Assembly (NCBI RefSeq): GCF_002307475.1
Contig: NZ_NTMH01000037.1
Location: 1 to 64,000 of the forward strand
Direction: 5' to 3'
Length of the DNA: 64,000 bases
Source of the DNA: Pantoea allii
GTDB lineage: Bacteria; Pseudomonadota; Gammaproteobacteria; Enterobacterales; Enterobacteriaceae
The position numbers and the translations under genes are program-made. Positions 29,148-37,622 of the stretch are shown here, one piece after another. The notes under the pieces are model-generated. The model saw only the letters and a program-made list of their open reading frames with translations. It was not told where the DNA came from and searched no databases. Position 1 is the stretch's first letter; each line of letters starts with the position of its first letter.

Positions 29148-30412
29148 AAATGATCGTCATCGCCGACGATTTTACTGGCGCAAACGACACGGGCGTCCAA
29201 CTGGCAAAAAAAGGGGCGCGCACGGAAGTGATGCTGACGCCACAACAGAAACCGTCGCGCCGGACTGACGTACTCGTCATCAATACAGATAGTCGTGCGC
29301 TCAGCGCTGAGCAGGCGACGATGGCCGTTACCCAGGCGCTTTCTGCCAGGCAGGATGAGGCGCAAAATGACGTGCTGATCTATAAAAAAATCGACTCAAC
29401 CTTTCGGGGGAATCCGGGGGCAGAGATTGCAGCGGTCATGGCGGCAAGTGGTGCTACGCTGGCGATAGTTGCCGCTGCGATACCTTCGGCAGGCCGGACA
29501 ACGCGCAATGGCGAATGTCTGGTGCACCAGCGTCCGTTACTGGAGACGGAGTTTGCCAGCGATCCGCGCACGCCGATTATCTCATCGCGCATTCGTACGC
29601 TTATCAGCTTACAGACCTGCCTGCCGGTGAATGAAATATCGCTGGATGAGGTACGAAGCGGCAACCTGAACGTTCTGCTTGAACGTGTGGCCCGGCAGGA
29701 ATACAGCATAGTGGTCATGGATGCCGAAAGTGATAACGATCTGAATCTGATTGCCCAGGCGGCCTTAGCGCTGAAAAAACGTCCCCTGTTAGTGGGGGCG
29801 GCGGGACTGGCAAATGCGCTTCCGGCGGAAAGTTACATGAATATGCATCAAAGCTTGCCGGTGCTGGTGGTGGCGGGGTCGATGAGTGAAATGACCCGAC
29901 GTCAGGTGGAGCAGGCACAGCGTCAGGGACGTGTTGAGGTTGTCAGGATTGATGTAAAAACGCTTCTGGCACCTGAAGACGAGAGTCATGACATTGTGAC
30001 GCAGGCCTGCCAGATACTGATGCAGAACAGGCATTGTGTTTTGCAGACCAGCAGTAACGTTGACGATCGCAACCAGATAGACGCGCTGACCGCGCAATAC
30101 GATATGAGCCGGGAAGTGTTAGGTGAAACGCTGAGCCGACGTATCGGCGAAATCACCTTAGCTATCCTTGACCGTGCCCGCACAGGCGGCCTTTTCCTCA
30201 CCGGCGGCGATATCGCTATTGCCGTGGCTAACGCCCTGGGTGCAGAAGGTTATCGTATTCAGAGCGAGGTTGCCCCCTGTATTCCTTGCGGCACCTTTGT
30301 TAACAGTGACATTGATGATTTGCCGGTCATTACCAAGGCGGGCGGATTTGGCACCGACAACACCCTTTGCGAAGCACTCCACTATATTGAGGAGTTGTAT
30401 CGCAGACAGTGA
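29144..30412 (+). CDS. Four-carbon acid sugar kinase (DtnK/OtnK/YgbK family)
   Basis: ATP-dependent 4-kinase of tetronic acids, e.g. D-threonate or D-erythronate. The 422 residues show the N-terminal domain start MKMIVIADDFTGANDTGVQLA and YKKIDSTFRGNPGAEIAA (substrate side), and the C-terminal ATP-binding domain with LTGGDIAIAVANALG and TKAGGFGTDNTL. It overlaps the permease stop by 4 bp. In the DtnK pathway the product is oxidised by a PdxA2-type dehydrogenase, but none lies downstream: the following 600 bp hold no gene. The partner may be elsewhere, or the cluster may be decayed or of different specificity. Confidence 0.87.
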   Translation: MKMIVIADDFTGANDTGVQLAKKGARTEVMLTPQQKPSRRTDVLVINTDSRALSAEQATMAVTQALSARQDEAQNDVLIYKKIDSTFRGNPGAEIAAVMAASGATLAIVAAAIPSAGRTTRNGECLVHQRPLLETEFASDPRTPIISSRIRTLISLQTCLPVNEISLDEVRSGNLNVLLERVARQEYSIVVMDAESDNDLNLIAQAALALKKRPLLVGAAGLANALPAESYMNMHQSLPVLVVAGSMSEMTRRQVEQAQRQGRVEVVRIDVKTLLAPEDESHDIVTQACQILMQNRHCVLQTSSNVDDRNQIDALTAQYDMSREVLGETLSRRIGEITLAILDRARTGGLFLTGGDIAIAVANALGAEGYRIQSEVAPCIPCGTFVNSDIDDLPVITKAGGFGTDNTLCEALHYIEELYRRQ

Positions 30413-31019
30413 GTATCAACCTGCACCTCGGCGACTTTACAGTCGATGTGCAGGCTAAAATCGGTTTTAGAGAGCAGAAGGTAGGGCTTATTTGTATTAA
30501 CGTCAGGGTGACAGACAATATTAAATGCCTTACACAATGCTGTGTTTTATTAAAAATAACGGTTTATAAAAATATGTCTGGTGTGCTGATGCGCCACTGT
30601 CAGGTTGTAACAAAAAATTGATTAATAATGCGCTTCCTTTAAGCCAAATTAAATTCGACGATTCCCGGCAAGACCTGATCCGAAAAGATTTTCATTATCG
30701 TTTCGATTTTATCTTTTTGATTGTATGGTTTTTTTATTTTGTTTGCCTGCTTATTTATTTACTGCCCTACAGCCCGAATAGATAAGTTTTCTTGTGATTT
30801 TTACTGTTGTTGAAAATTAAATTTGTAACGCAGTGGCAATTTCCGAAACAGCGTTAATAATCAACTGAACATTAATGCGCGTCTGTTAGCGTCACTCTGC
30901 CTCCGGTTGAGTGGGCAGGCTTTTCATTAAATTTATACGTCTGCTTTATTAATGTGTTTTGCCATTAGTCTCAGTTAATTAATGGAATTTAATTGTTTTT
31001 TTCCACTCGCGGAGAAATT
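30413..31019. other. AT-rich 607-bp intergenic region
   Basis: Just after the kinase stop is a hairpin based on CCTGCAC/GTGCAGG (about 30420-30454), followed by the palindrome CTAAAATCGGTTTTAG. Neither has a T tract. The rest is AT-rich with scattered short frames lacking ribosome sites. I see no pdxA2 remnant and no recognisable sigma-28 promoter for the chemoreceptor. Confidence 0.5.
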
Positions 31020-32567
31020 ATGCTCAGCAATACATCTATCAGAACACGACTCTATATTGCGTTTGGCACCATTACGCTCGTCATGATTGTTGTTTGCAGC
31101 CTGTTTTATGCCGGTTTTGGTCGGGTGACGCAGGCCAGTAAGCTCAATATTCATACTTATCAAGTCGTTGAGGGATTGAACAAAACGACCGAAAATCTGC
31201 TTAATATGGAAACCGGTGTGCGCGGTTTTTCGCTCAGTGGGAAAACACCGATGCTGGCGCCGTTTAATGAAGGGAAACAGGCCTTCAGCCAATATATCGA
31301 GAGTATTCATCAACTGGTTCAGGATAATCCTGAACAGCAGAAGCGCTTAGCGGATTTGGAAAGCAGGCAACGAAACTGGCTGGAGACGTATGCGCAAAAG
31401 GTGATTGATGCGCGTGAACGCCTTAATCAAGGCAGCATGAGTCAGCAGAGCTTTTTCGACATCTTTGCCAGCGGTGAAGGAAAAATCCAAATGGATGCGA
31501 TGCGCACGGTGATTGCGTCAATGATTGTCACCGAAAAATCCCTGCTGCAATCACGTGAAGATGAATTGATGAATGAGCGCACAAAGACAAGAATGACCTT
31601 GATTGGCGGGTTAATTCTTTCGGCGGGCATTTCATTGATTCTGGGCTTGCTTATTTCACGCAGCATTTCCCGCCCTCTGACGCTGGCGGTGAATACAGCC
31701 GATACGATTGCCCGAGGTGACCTGACCTCCGTTATCACCGTTGATCGCAACGATGAAACCGGCAAGCTGCTGGCGGCGCTGGCAAATATGCAAAATCACC
31801 TGCGTACGCTGGTTTCCCAGATCAAAGACTCCGCCGCGTCGGTTGAGCTTGCGGCCAGCGAAATCGCCCAGGGAAATACCGAGCTGTCTTCCCGCACCGA
31901 AGAGCAGGCGGCGGCATTACAACAGACAGCAGCAAGTATGGAGCAAATCACCGCCACCGTTCGTAATAACACCTCTGTGGCTGAATCCACGGCCTCTTCG
32001 GCTCGTGAGACAGAATCGCTGACCCGCGCCAGTGAGAAAGCGGTCAATGAAATGAGTCAGACAATGCACAGCATTTCGGTCAGCGCCGCGAAAGTCAAAG
32101 AGATTACCGCGGTGATTCAGAGCATTGCGTTTCAGACCAATATTCTGGCGCTGAATGCGGCCGTTGAAGCAGCAAGGGCAGGCGAGCATGGTCGCGGTTT
32201 TGCCGTCGTGGCTACCGAAGTGCGCACGCTGGCACAACGCAGCGCGTCATCCTCACGTGAAATCGGTAACCTGATTGAAGAAGCGGTCAATGGTGTAGAG
32301 AAAGGCGTTAAGGCTGCGGATAATACCGCACACAGTATTCTGAAAGCCGCAAGTGAGGTCGCGTCGCTGGCGCAATATATGGATGGCCTGGCGCTGGCAT
32401 CGGTAGAGCAGATGCAAGGCGTTTCCCAGGTCAGCGTAGCGGTCACCCAGATGGACAGCGTCACGCAAAGTAATGCTGCACTGGTCGAGCAGTCGGCTTC
32501 TGCCTCACAGTCTTTGACAGAACAGGCCAGAAGCCTGCGGGTGTTAACGGCGGCCTTTCAGGTCTGA
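31020..32567 (+). CDS. Methyl-accepting chemotaxis protein
   Basis: Membrane chemoreceptor of 515 residues. TM1 is at about 11-33; the periplasmic part contains [11 protein letters not shown], typical of CHASE3-like helical sensor domains rather than the Tar/Tsr four-helix type. TM2 is at about 194-215, followed by HAMP ([20 protein letters not shown]). The signalling tip is intact ([38 protein letters not shown]). The protein ends in [10 protein letters not shown] without an NWETF-type pentapeptide, so it would need other receptors to recruit CheR/CheB. ATG 31020 has GGAG 6 nt upstream. The ligand is unknown. Confidence 0.93.
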   Translation: MLSNTSIRTRLYIAFGTITLVMIVVCSLFYAGFGRVTQASKLNIHTYQVVEGLNKTTENLLNMETGVRGFSLSGKTPMLAPFNEGKQAFSQYIESIHQLVQDNPEQQKRLADLESRQRNWLETYAQKVIDARERLNQGSMSQQSFFDIFASGEGKIQMDAMRTVIASMIVTEKSLLQSREDELMNERTKTRMTLIGGLILSAGISLILGLLISRSISRPLTLAVNTADTIARGDLTSVITVDRNDETGKLLAALANMQNHLRTLVSQIKDSAASVELAASEIAQGNTELSSRTEEQAAALQQTAASMEQITATVRNNTSVAESTASSARETESLTRASEKAVNEMSQTMHSISVSAAKVKEITAVIQSIAFQTNILALNAAVEAARAGEHGRGFAVVATEVRTLAQRSASSSREIGNLIEEAVNGVEKGVKAADNTAHSILKAASEVASLAQYMDGLALASVEQMQGVSQVSVAVTQMDSVTQSNAALVEQSASASQSLTEQARSLRVLTAAFQV

Positions 32568-32574
32568 TTCCCGC

Positions 32575-32604
32575 TTGCCAGACATCGTAGCGGATGTCTG
32601 GCAA
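32575..32604. terminator. Perfect 12-bp hairpin between the chemoreceptor and rhlB-like genes
   Basis: TTGCCAGACATC, 6-nt loop, GATGTCTGGCAA lies between two convergent stops (32567 and 32628). There are no T tracts, so it may act as a shared mRNA end or a repeated palindromic element. Confidence 0.55.
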
Positions 32605-32627
32605 GTTGGCGGCATTAGCCAGATAGT

Positions 32628-33800
32628 TTAACGGGTCAGAAAGCGTTCCAGTTCCTGGCCTTTATTGTTTTGTTGATCAAGTTGCGCGGCATAAAAGTCG
32701 CAATTGTGTTTCTTTTGACGTGAAAGCGCCGCCATTTTTCTGATCTCCCCGATCCCTTTTCCTTTCAGTCCACAGGCCAACCGCTCCAGGGCACGGGCAT
32801 TTTCAAACTGATCGAACGCGCGAGGATAGATGAGTTGGGGCACGCCATTTTTGAGTAACTGCGCGGTCGTACCAATACCGCCATGATGAATGGCAAATAA
32901 GCACGTTTCTGCCAGCGCAATATTCAACTGAGGCACGGTCATAACGTCATCTTTTACCGATAACGCTTTTGCCGTTGGCGTAACAAGAACGCACTTCAGT
33001 CCCTCATCCTTTAAATCCTGCAATATCGGGGCAACCGATTTTTTCTCCGCCAGCGCCCAACTGGTAAAAAAGACCACCGTGCGCGAGTCGATAAAAGCAG
33101 TAATGCGATCGTCATCCGAGGATGCGCGACTTTTGTTAAGCAGAAAGCCCGCATAAAATCCGTCGCGCGCCTTTTTTTGATAGAACCAGGATTCATATAA
33201 CACGATTGTATGCTGTTCGCTGCTTACCCAATCGGCATAAATATTACGACAAGCGGGCAGGTTATTGTCGCGGCGTAATTTATCTATCGTGTCCTGAAGC
33301 GTGGGTGAAACCAGCGCTCGTTGAAATAAGGCCAGCTTCCAGTTCAAATTTACCTTAAAGCTTTTTTCCAGCGAGTTGATGAGTCGTCCGGGCTGCAATT
33401 TTAAATTTGAATTGGTCAGGCTGATTGCGTATTTCTTTATCTGATATTTATCGCTTACGGCTTTCGCCGCAAAGCACCATAAAGAATGAATGATGATGCA
33501 GTCATCGTCGACAAGGGCGCTCATGGCATCGAACATGGCTTCCTGCTGTTCCGCCATATAGTACGAAATCCGTTTTAGAGAATGCTTTTTTTCCCATAAG
33601 GATCGATCCTGTACTGCGTTCACGTAGGTTTCTTTATCGCCGACGGCAACAAAGGAAAGTCCGCGAGACACCGCTTCTGACCTGAAATAGTCGTTAGCGA
33701 GCAGGTAAACATCGTGATGTTTCTCTTTCAGGATCGAACCCACTTCAATACAGGGAAAAACATCACCTGCCGAGCCCAGAGCGCCAATAATCACTTTCAT
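32628..33800 (-). CDS. rhlB: RhlB-like glycosyltransferase (GT1, GT-B fold)
   Basis: Predicted to transfer a sugar from a nucleotide donor to the hydroxyalkanoyloxy-alkanoate lipid made by the RhlA homolog. The 390 residues begin with the GT-B nucleotide-independent motif MKVIIGALGSAGDVFPCIEVG. The donor-binding half contains CLFAIHHGGIGTTAQLLKNGVPQLIYPRAFDQFENARAL, typical of the GT1/UGT signature. ATG 33800 is 1 bp beyond the rhlA-like stop (33802), so they are coupled. In Pseudomonas RhlB uses dTDP-rhamnose; in Pantoea ananatis an rhlAB pair was reported to make glucose lipids (ananatosides). The sugar here cannot be decided from sequence. Confidence 0.82.
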   Translation of the reverse strand: MKVIIGALGSAGDVFPCIEVGSILKEKHHDVYLLANDYFRSEAVSRGLSFVAVGDKETYVNAVQDRSLWEKKHSLKRISYYMAEQQEAMFDAMSALVDDDCIIIHSLWCFAAKAVSDKYQIKKYAISLTNSNLKLQPGRLINSLEKSFKVNLNWKLALFQRALVSPTLQDTIDKLRRDNNLPACRNIYADWVSSEQHTIVLYESWFYQKKARDGFYAGFLLNKSRASSDDDRITAFIDSRTVVFFTSWALAEKKSVAPILQDLKDEGLKCVLVTPTAKALSVKDDVMTVPQLNIALAETCLFAIHHGGIGTTAQLLKNGVPQLIYPRAFDQFENARALERLACGLKGKGIGEIRKMAALSRQKKHNCDFYAAQLDQQNNKGQELERFLTR

Positions 33801-33801
33801 T

Positions 33802-34638
33802 TCAGACACCAATTTGACTAAAAATGGTATTAAAGGCGGCGGCGGTTCGCTCCCGGCTGACCTTTCCTTCCAGGTCTAAAAAGTGTCCCGCATCTCTGAT
33901 TTGATAAAAGCGTGTTTTATCTGATTCCCCGCATATCTCTTCAATGTTTTTCTGTGGAGTATGAATATCCAGATCGCCATTGATGAAGTGAAACTGACAT
34001 GCCGAATTATCGATAATGCGCTTGTAGTCATGATTGCGAATGTTAGAGATTTGCTCCAGGTGGAAACGCCCCTGCCGGTACTCAATCTCATCCAGCGTGG
34101 TCAGGTGCCTGAAGTTGCAGAATTTCATTTTATTCGGCAAATACGCACCCACTTCCTCATTCATCAAATGGGCAAGATCGACAAACTTTTTCTCTTTCGA
34201 GTACAGGTTTGCCTGCTTAACGTAGGTGCGCATACGATCGTTAAATTCGAAAGAGTAAGACGCAATAATGGCGTGTTCCAGGCCCTCTTCGCCGTTATGT
34301 AACAGCTTCAGCGTGGATGCGCCGCCCCATGAGGCGGAAGCGATAATGTTCGGCTTATAGATTGAAATAATTTCCCGGATGATGGCCACTTCATCATCCA
34401 GCGTGACGATATTACAGTCCTGCTCGTTGAAAGGCTTCGATTTGCCGGAAAACGGTAAATCGAAGGTAATCACATCGGATTTGTCTGCCAGGAACCGTTT
34501 CCAGTTGCGAAATGAAGAAGACGTTGCCAGCGCACCATTGATCAGGATGGTCCTGTTACGCGTAGGAACGCTGCATTTTGTTAACTCCACATAAACGTTA
34601 AGTTCATTTATGTTTAGGACGGAACATTCGTGACTCAT
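33802..34638 (-). CDS. rhlA: RhlA-like 3-(3-hydroxyalkanoyloxy)alkanoate synthase
   Basis: An alpha/beta-hydrolase-fold acyltransferase of 278 residues that in RhlA joins two 3-hydroxyacyl chains into the lipid part of glycolipid surfactants. Family blocks are TILINGALATSSSFRNWKRFL, VITFDLPFSGKS, the nucleophile in SASWGGAST, Asp in FINGDLDIHTP and His in DAGHFLDLEGKV, matching the Ser-Asp-His triad of RhlA. ATG 34638 (MSHECSVLNI) follows AGGAGAGTGAT; the 19-codon upstream extension overlaps the promoter and was rejected. It leads a two-gene unit with the rhlB-like gene; no rhlC or rhlR/rhlI is adjacent. Confidence 0.88.
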   Translation of the reverse strand: MSHECSVLNINELNVYVELTKCSVPTRNRTILINGALATSSSFRNWKRFLADKSDVITFDLPFSGKSKPFNEQDCNIVTLDDEVAIIREIISIYKPNIIASASWGGASTLKLLHNGEEGLEHAIIASYSFEFNDRMRTYVKQANLYSKEKKFVDLAHLMNEEVGAYLPNKMKFCNFRHLTTLDEIEYRQGRFHLEQISNIRNHDYKRIIDNSACQFHFINGDLDIHTPQKNIEEICGESDKTRFYQIRDAGHFLDLEGKVSRERTAAAFNTIFSQIGV

Positions 34639-34685
34639 ATCACTCTCCTCACCAACAAGTACCTGCAAATCGTAAAATTTTCTAA

Positions 34686-34714
34686 TGTATAGCACAGGGT
34701 GTTGTGATCATTAA
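34686..34714 (-). promoter_or_regulatory. Candidate promoter of the rhlAB-like operon
   Basis: TTAATG, a 17-bp spacer and TATACA with an extended TGC -10. The 5' leader would be about 40 nt. The -35 is weak (3/6). Confidence 0.45.
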
Positions 34715-35264
34715 GCGATTTTTATGTTTTATTTTAGTTTTTAAAAGGATTTTTTTTATCTTAATGATAGTTAAGGTTTTTTATCATAATTTTTGCAATC
34801 CTACTGATGTTGCTTAGTTTTAATGACAAATTAAGCTTATGTTTTTCGCGTCCTTACTGTGACGAGGTTCAAGGAATTTCAGGCGGGGCTGGGATCGAAG
34901 CACATGCGTAAGGCTTCAGTTTAACGATTGGCATGATAGTTTTTAAGGTTAAATAAATTAATGTTTCCTGGCGGAGATAACGATGAGATTTGGTGTTTAG
35001 TCCTGTCTGTTTGTATTAATTCATTCGTTATCGCTGGAAAAGGTAAGCGATGCCGGAGAGTGGCAGGGTTCACCGCGATAAAACAGAGGAAAAGATAAGA
35101 CAGGTTCTGCGAACAGGAAGCGGTACACACCGCAGCAGATAGCCCGATGAAGGCAGTGAAATGACGAAAAATCCGTCACAACAGCGCTAACCTGGTTTTC
35201 GGCGAGAAATAAGTCGTGTTTGAGTCGAATGGCAGGAGGCGTTACGGTCAGGCAAGAGGGGAGA
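34715..35264. other. 550-bp intergenic region between the rhlA-like gene and speD
   Basis: The first 150 bp are very AT-rich with runs of T and A, a composition unlike the surrounding core genes and often seen in horizontally acquired, H-NS-bound DNA. From about 34900 the composition returns to average. Several short frames exist but none has a convincing ribosome site or recognisable product. Confidence 0.5.
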
Positions 35265-35287
35265 AAATGGCCCCCAATCACGGGGCC
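35264..35287 (-). terminator. Terminator after speD
   Basis: On the minus strand GGCCCC, 7-nt loop, GGGGCC followed by ATTTTCT, about 18 bp after the speD stop. Confidence 0.65.
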
Positions 35288-35305
35288 GTTGCAGCGGTAT
35301 GTTGA

Positions 35306-36115
35306 TTAGTACGTTTTTAATCCCACTGACGGAATATTTCTTCCGTAGTAAATCTCGCGCATTTCTTTCCACAGCAGGTCGGTAATACGCTTGTGTTCCT
35401 GAGGCGTAAGATCTTCAGGACGGGTATTGAAAAGATAGTGTTTTAAATCGAACTCTTTTAATAACATCTTGGTGTGAAAGATATTTTCCTGGTAAACGTT
35501 AACATCAACCATGTCGTACATGCCCTTCATGTCCTCAGACATAAAGTTCTGAATAGAATTAATCTCATGGTCGATAAAATGTTTCACGCCGTTCACGTCA
35601 CGTGTAAAACCCCGTACGCGATAATCCACAGTGACGATATCTGACTCCAACTGGTGAATCAGATAATTGAGTGCCTTAAGGGGGGAAATCACGCCACAGG
35701 TCGACACTTCAATGTCAGCACGGAAGGTGCAAAGGCCGCCTTCAGGGTGGCTCTCTGGGTAGGTATGGACACAAATATGGCTTTTATCCAGATGCGCGAC
35801 CACAGAATTTGGCAGCGGCCCCGGATGCTCAGAGGTATCAATATCTTTGGGATCGATGGGCTCTTCACTCACGAGAATGGTTACGCTGGCACCCTGTGGC
35901 TCATAATCCTGACGCGCGATATTGAGAACATTCGCGCCAATGATCGAACAGGTTTCGGTCAGAATTTCTGTCAGGCGATTGGCATTGTATTGCTCGTCAA
36001 TGTAAGCAATATAACCATCACGTTCAGCTTCAGTATTTGCATAGCAAATATCGTAGATACAAAAACTCAGGCTTTTGGTCAGGTTATTGAAGCCATGTAG
36101 TTTTAGCTTTTGCAA
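35306..36115 (-). CDS. speD: S-adenosylmethionine decarboxylase proenzyme
   Basis: Makes decarboxylated SAM, the aminopropyl donor for spermidine. The proenzyme self-cleaves at Lys111-Ser112 ([19 protein letters not shown]) to form the pyruvoyl cofactor. It has 269 residues, slightly longer than E. coli SpeD (264) because of a different C-terminus ([10 protein letters not shown]). The start is TTG 36115 (reads [15 protein letters not shown]), with GGGGTGAG 5 nt upstream; no ATG gives the conserved N-terminus. It follows speE by 28 bp in the same transcript. Confidence 0.96.
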   Translation of the reverse strand: MQKLKLHGFNNLTKSLSFCIYDICYANTEAERDGYIAYIDEQYNANRLTEILTETCSIIGANVLNIARQDYEPQGASVTILVSEEPIDPKDIDTSEHPGPLPNSVVAHLDKSHICVHTYPESHPEGGLCTFRADIEVSTCGVISPLKALNYLIHQLESDIVTVDYRVRGFTRDVNGVKHFIDHEINSIQNFMSEDMKGMYDMVDVNVYQENIFHTKMLLKEFDLKHYLFNTRPEDLTPQEHKRITDLLWKEMREIYYGRNIPSVGLKTY

Positions 36116-36143
36116 TTTTACTCACCCCCTTATAAATGCCCAG

Positions 36144-37007
36144 TCAGCGCGGGTCTTCCAGTGCATTCAACAGATATTGTGGCAGGGCAAAGCTGCCAGT
36201 GTGGATTGCCGGTGTATAGTAACGGCAGTTCAGGCCAGAGGCCTCAAAACGCGCTTGCAGTATGGCAGGATCGGGCTGGCGTAACGCCGGATTGTCGCTT
36301 GCCCAGGCAAAGGTCATGATGCCGCCGTAGTAAGTCGGGATAGCGGCCTGATAAAAGCTGACGTCCTGAAAATAGTGACTGAGTTTGCGATGGCTGTTAA
36401 CCGCCTCATCCTGCTGCAGGAAGCACACGCCGTTTTGGGCAACGAAAATACCGTTTTCATTCAGGGCGTTTTTACAGCCCGCATAAAATTCAGAGGTAAA
36501 CAGACTTTCGCCAGGACCAATAGGATCGGTGCAGTCAGAGATAATAACGTCGAACTTTTCAGTCGTGTGATTAACGAAATTAACACCGTCATCAATCACC
36601 AGATTCAGCCGCGGGTCGTCATAAGCCCCGGCACTGTGGTTGGGCAAATACTGGCGGCAAAAGGTGACCACGCCAGCATCAATCTCGACCATGGTGATTT
36701 TTTGGATAGCAGAGTGGCGGGACACTTCGCGCAGCATGGCACCGTCGCCGCCGCCAATGATCAGCACGCTTTTCGCCGAACCGTGAGCCAGCAACGGCAC
36801 GTGCGTCATCATTTCGTGATAGATAAACTCATCACGTTCAGTGGTTTGCACCACGCCATCCAGCGCCATGACGCGACCCATTGCCGCGTTTTCAAAGATG
36901 ATTAAATCCTGGTGGGCCGTTTTATCACGATAAAGCTGCTTATCGACGGTAAAATACTGGCCAAAGCCGGTATGAAGTGTTTCATACCACATCTCATTTT
37001 GGGCCAT
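36144..37007 (-). CDS. speE: Spermidine synthase
   Basis: Transfers an aminopropyl group from decarboxylated SAM to putrescine. The 287 residues show the PAPT family blocks [40 protein letters not shown], the catalytic Asp region [20 protein letters not shown] and [15 protein letters not shown] 37007 follows GGAGAGCCCCATC; upstream in-frame ATGs ([10 protein letters not shown]) lack conservation. speE-speD is the standard polyamine operon, so both substrates of the reaction are supplied together. Confidence 0.97.
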   Translation of the reverse strand: MAQNEMWYETLHTGFGQYFTVDKQLYRDKTAHQDLIIFENAAMGRVMALDGVVQTTERDEFIYHEMMTHVPLLAHGSAKSVLIIGGGDGAMLREVSRHSAIQKITMVEIDAGVVTFCRQYLPNHSAGAYDDPRLNLVIDDGVNFVNHTTEKFDVIISDCTDPIGPGESLFTSEFYAGCKNALNENGIFVAQNGVCFLQQDEAVNSHRKLSHYFQDVSFYQAAIPTYYGGIMTFAWASDNPALRQPDPAILQARFEASGLNCRYYTPAIHTGSFALPQYLLNALEDPR

Positions 37008-37115
37008 GATGGGGCTCTCCTTTCGTGACATCACCCTGAAAATCGGCGGGACATCATAGCTAACTATGATAGTCGTTGCACGGGCAAATGTCTGGCGGGA
37101 GAGCGGGCTGGCGCG

Positions 37116-37463
37116 CTATTTTACATAGGCAAGCAGGCTGAGAGAGTCTCGGGCCAACGACTTACATTTTTTGTCGTTAGCAATAGCGATACCGCTTAAA
37201 TCACGATAGCTGGCTTCGCCGAGTGCCTTCATGTTGTAGTTGTTGTAATTGCTTAAATCCCAGCGGTTCTGCTGGGCAAAAAACACCAACGCCTTACGAA
37301 TCTGCGCATCGGGCAAATCCTGGTAGCCACAATCATTTTTTAAATAAACGAATACGGCAGTGAGATCGGCAAGATCTTCTGCTTCGGATTCGCTCAGGGC
37401 AAAGCTGGTGGAGGAGAAGCCGAAGAGTCCCGCCAGCAGCAGGATCTTGATGCTTTTCTTCAT
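37116..37463 (-). CDS. yacC: YacC family secreted protein (T2SS pilotin-like)
   Basis: A 115-residue exported protein with a Sec signal peptide (MKKSIKILLLAGLFGFSSTSFA) and the conserved body ALSESEAEDLADLTAVFVYLKNDCGYQ...DLSGIAIANDKKCKSLARDSLSLLAYVK; two cysteines may pair. E. coli YacC is in the type II secretion pilotin-like family, although its role is not established. ATG 37463 is chosen for the signal peptide. It lies 108 bp before speE in the same orientation; cotranscription is possible. Confidence 0.93.
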   Translation of the reverse strand: MKKSIKILLLAGLFGFSSTSFALSESEAEDLADLTAVFVYLKNDCGYQDLPDAQIRKALVFFAQQNRWDLSNYNNYNMKALGEASYRDLSGIAIANDKKCKSLARDSLSLLAYVK

Positions 37464-37561
37464 AGTTATTCTCATCTGATAGGAGTCTTAGAGACGTTAG
37501 CACAGTTATGTAAAGATTTTCGATCAATTTACGTTTTTCGGGGCATTCTGTGTGGCAGGGC

Positions 37562-37592
37562 TTGACCTTGCCATAAGGGCAGGGTTTAGGCT
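37562..37592 (+). promoter_or_regulatory. CueR-type cueO promoter
   Basis: TTGACC and TAGGCT are separated by 19 bp, the over-long spacer of MerR-family promoters. Inside it ACCTTGCC-N5-GGCAGGGT (37565-37585) is a dyad close to the CueR consensus. Copper-activated transcription of cueO is expected. Confidence 0.8.
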
Positions 37593-37622
37593 TCAGGTCA
37601 TTTCGTTACAAGGATGCTGATT

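Noticed and set aside
30409-30621. 70-codon plus frame after the four-carbon acid kinase
   Set aside because: Starts inside the kinase stop region and crosses two palindromes; no domain recognised, and not a pdxA2 remnant by eye.
30800-31019. Search for a sigma-28 flagellar promoter before the chemoreceptor
   Set aside because: TAAA-like sequences exist, but no GCCGATAA-type partner at the right spacing was found.
35021-35281. 86-codon minus frame in the rhlA-speD gap
   Set aside because: No SD, no recognisable domain, overlaps the speD terminator region.
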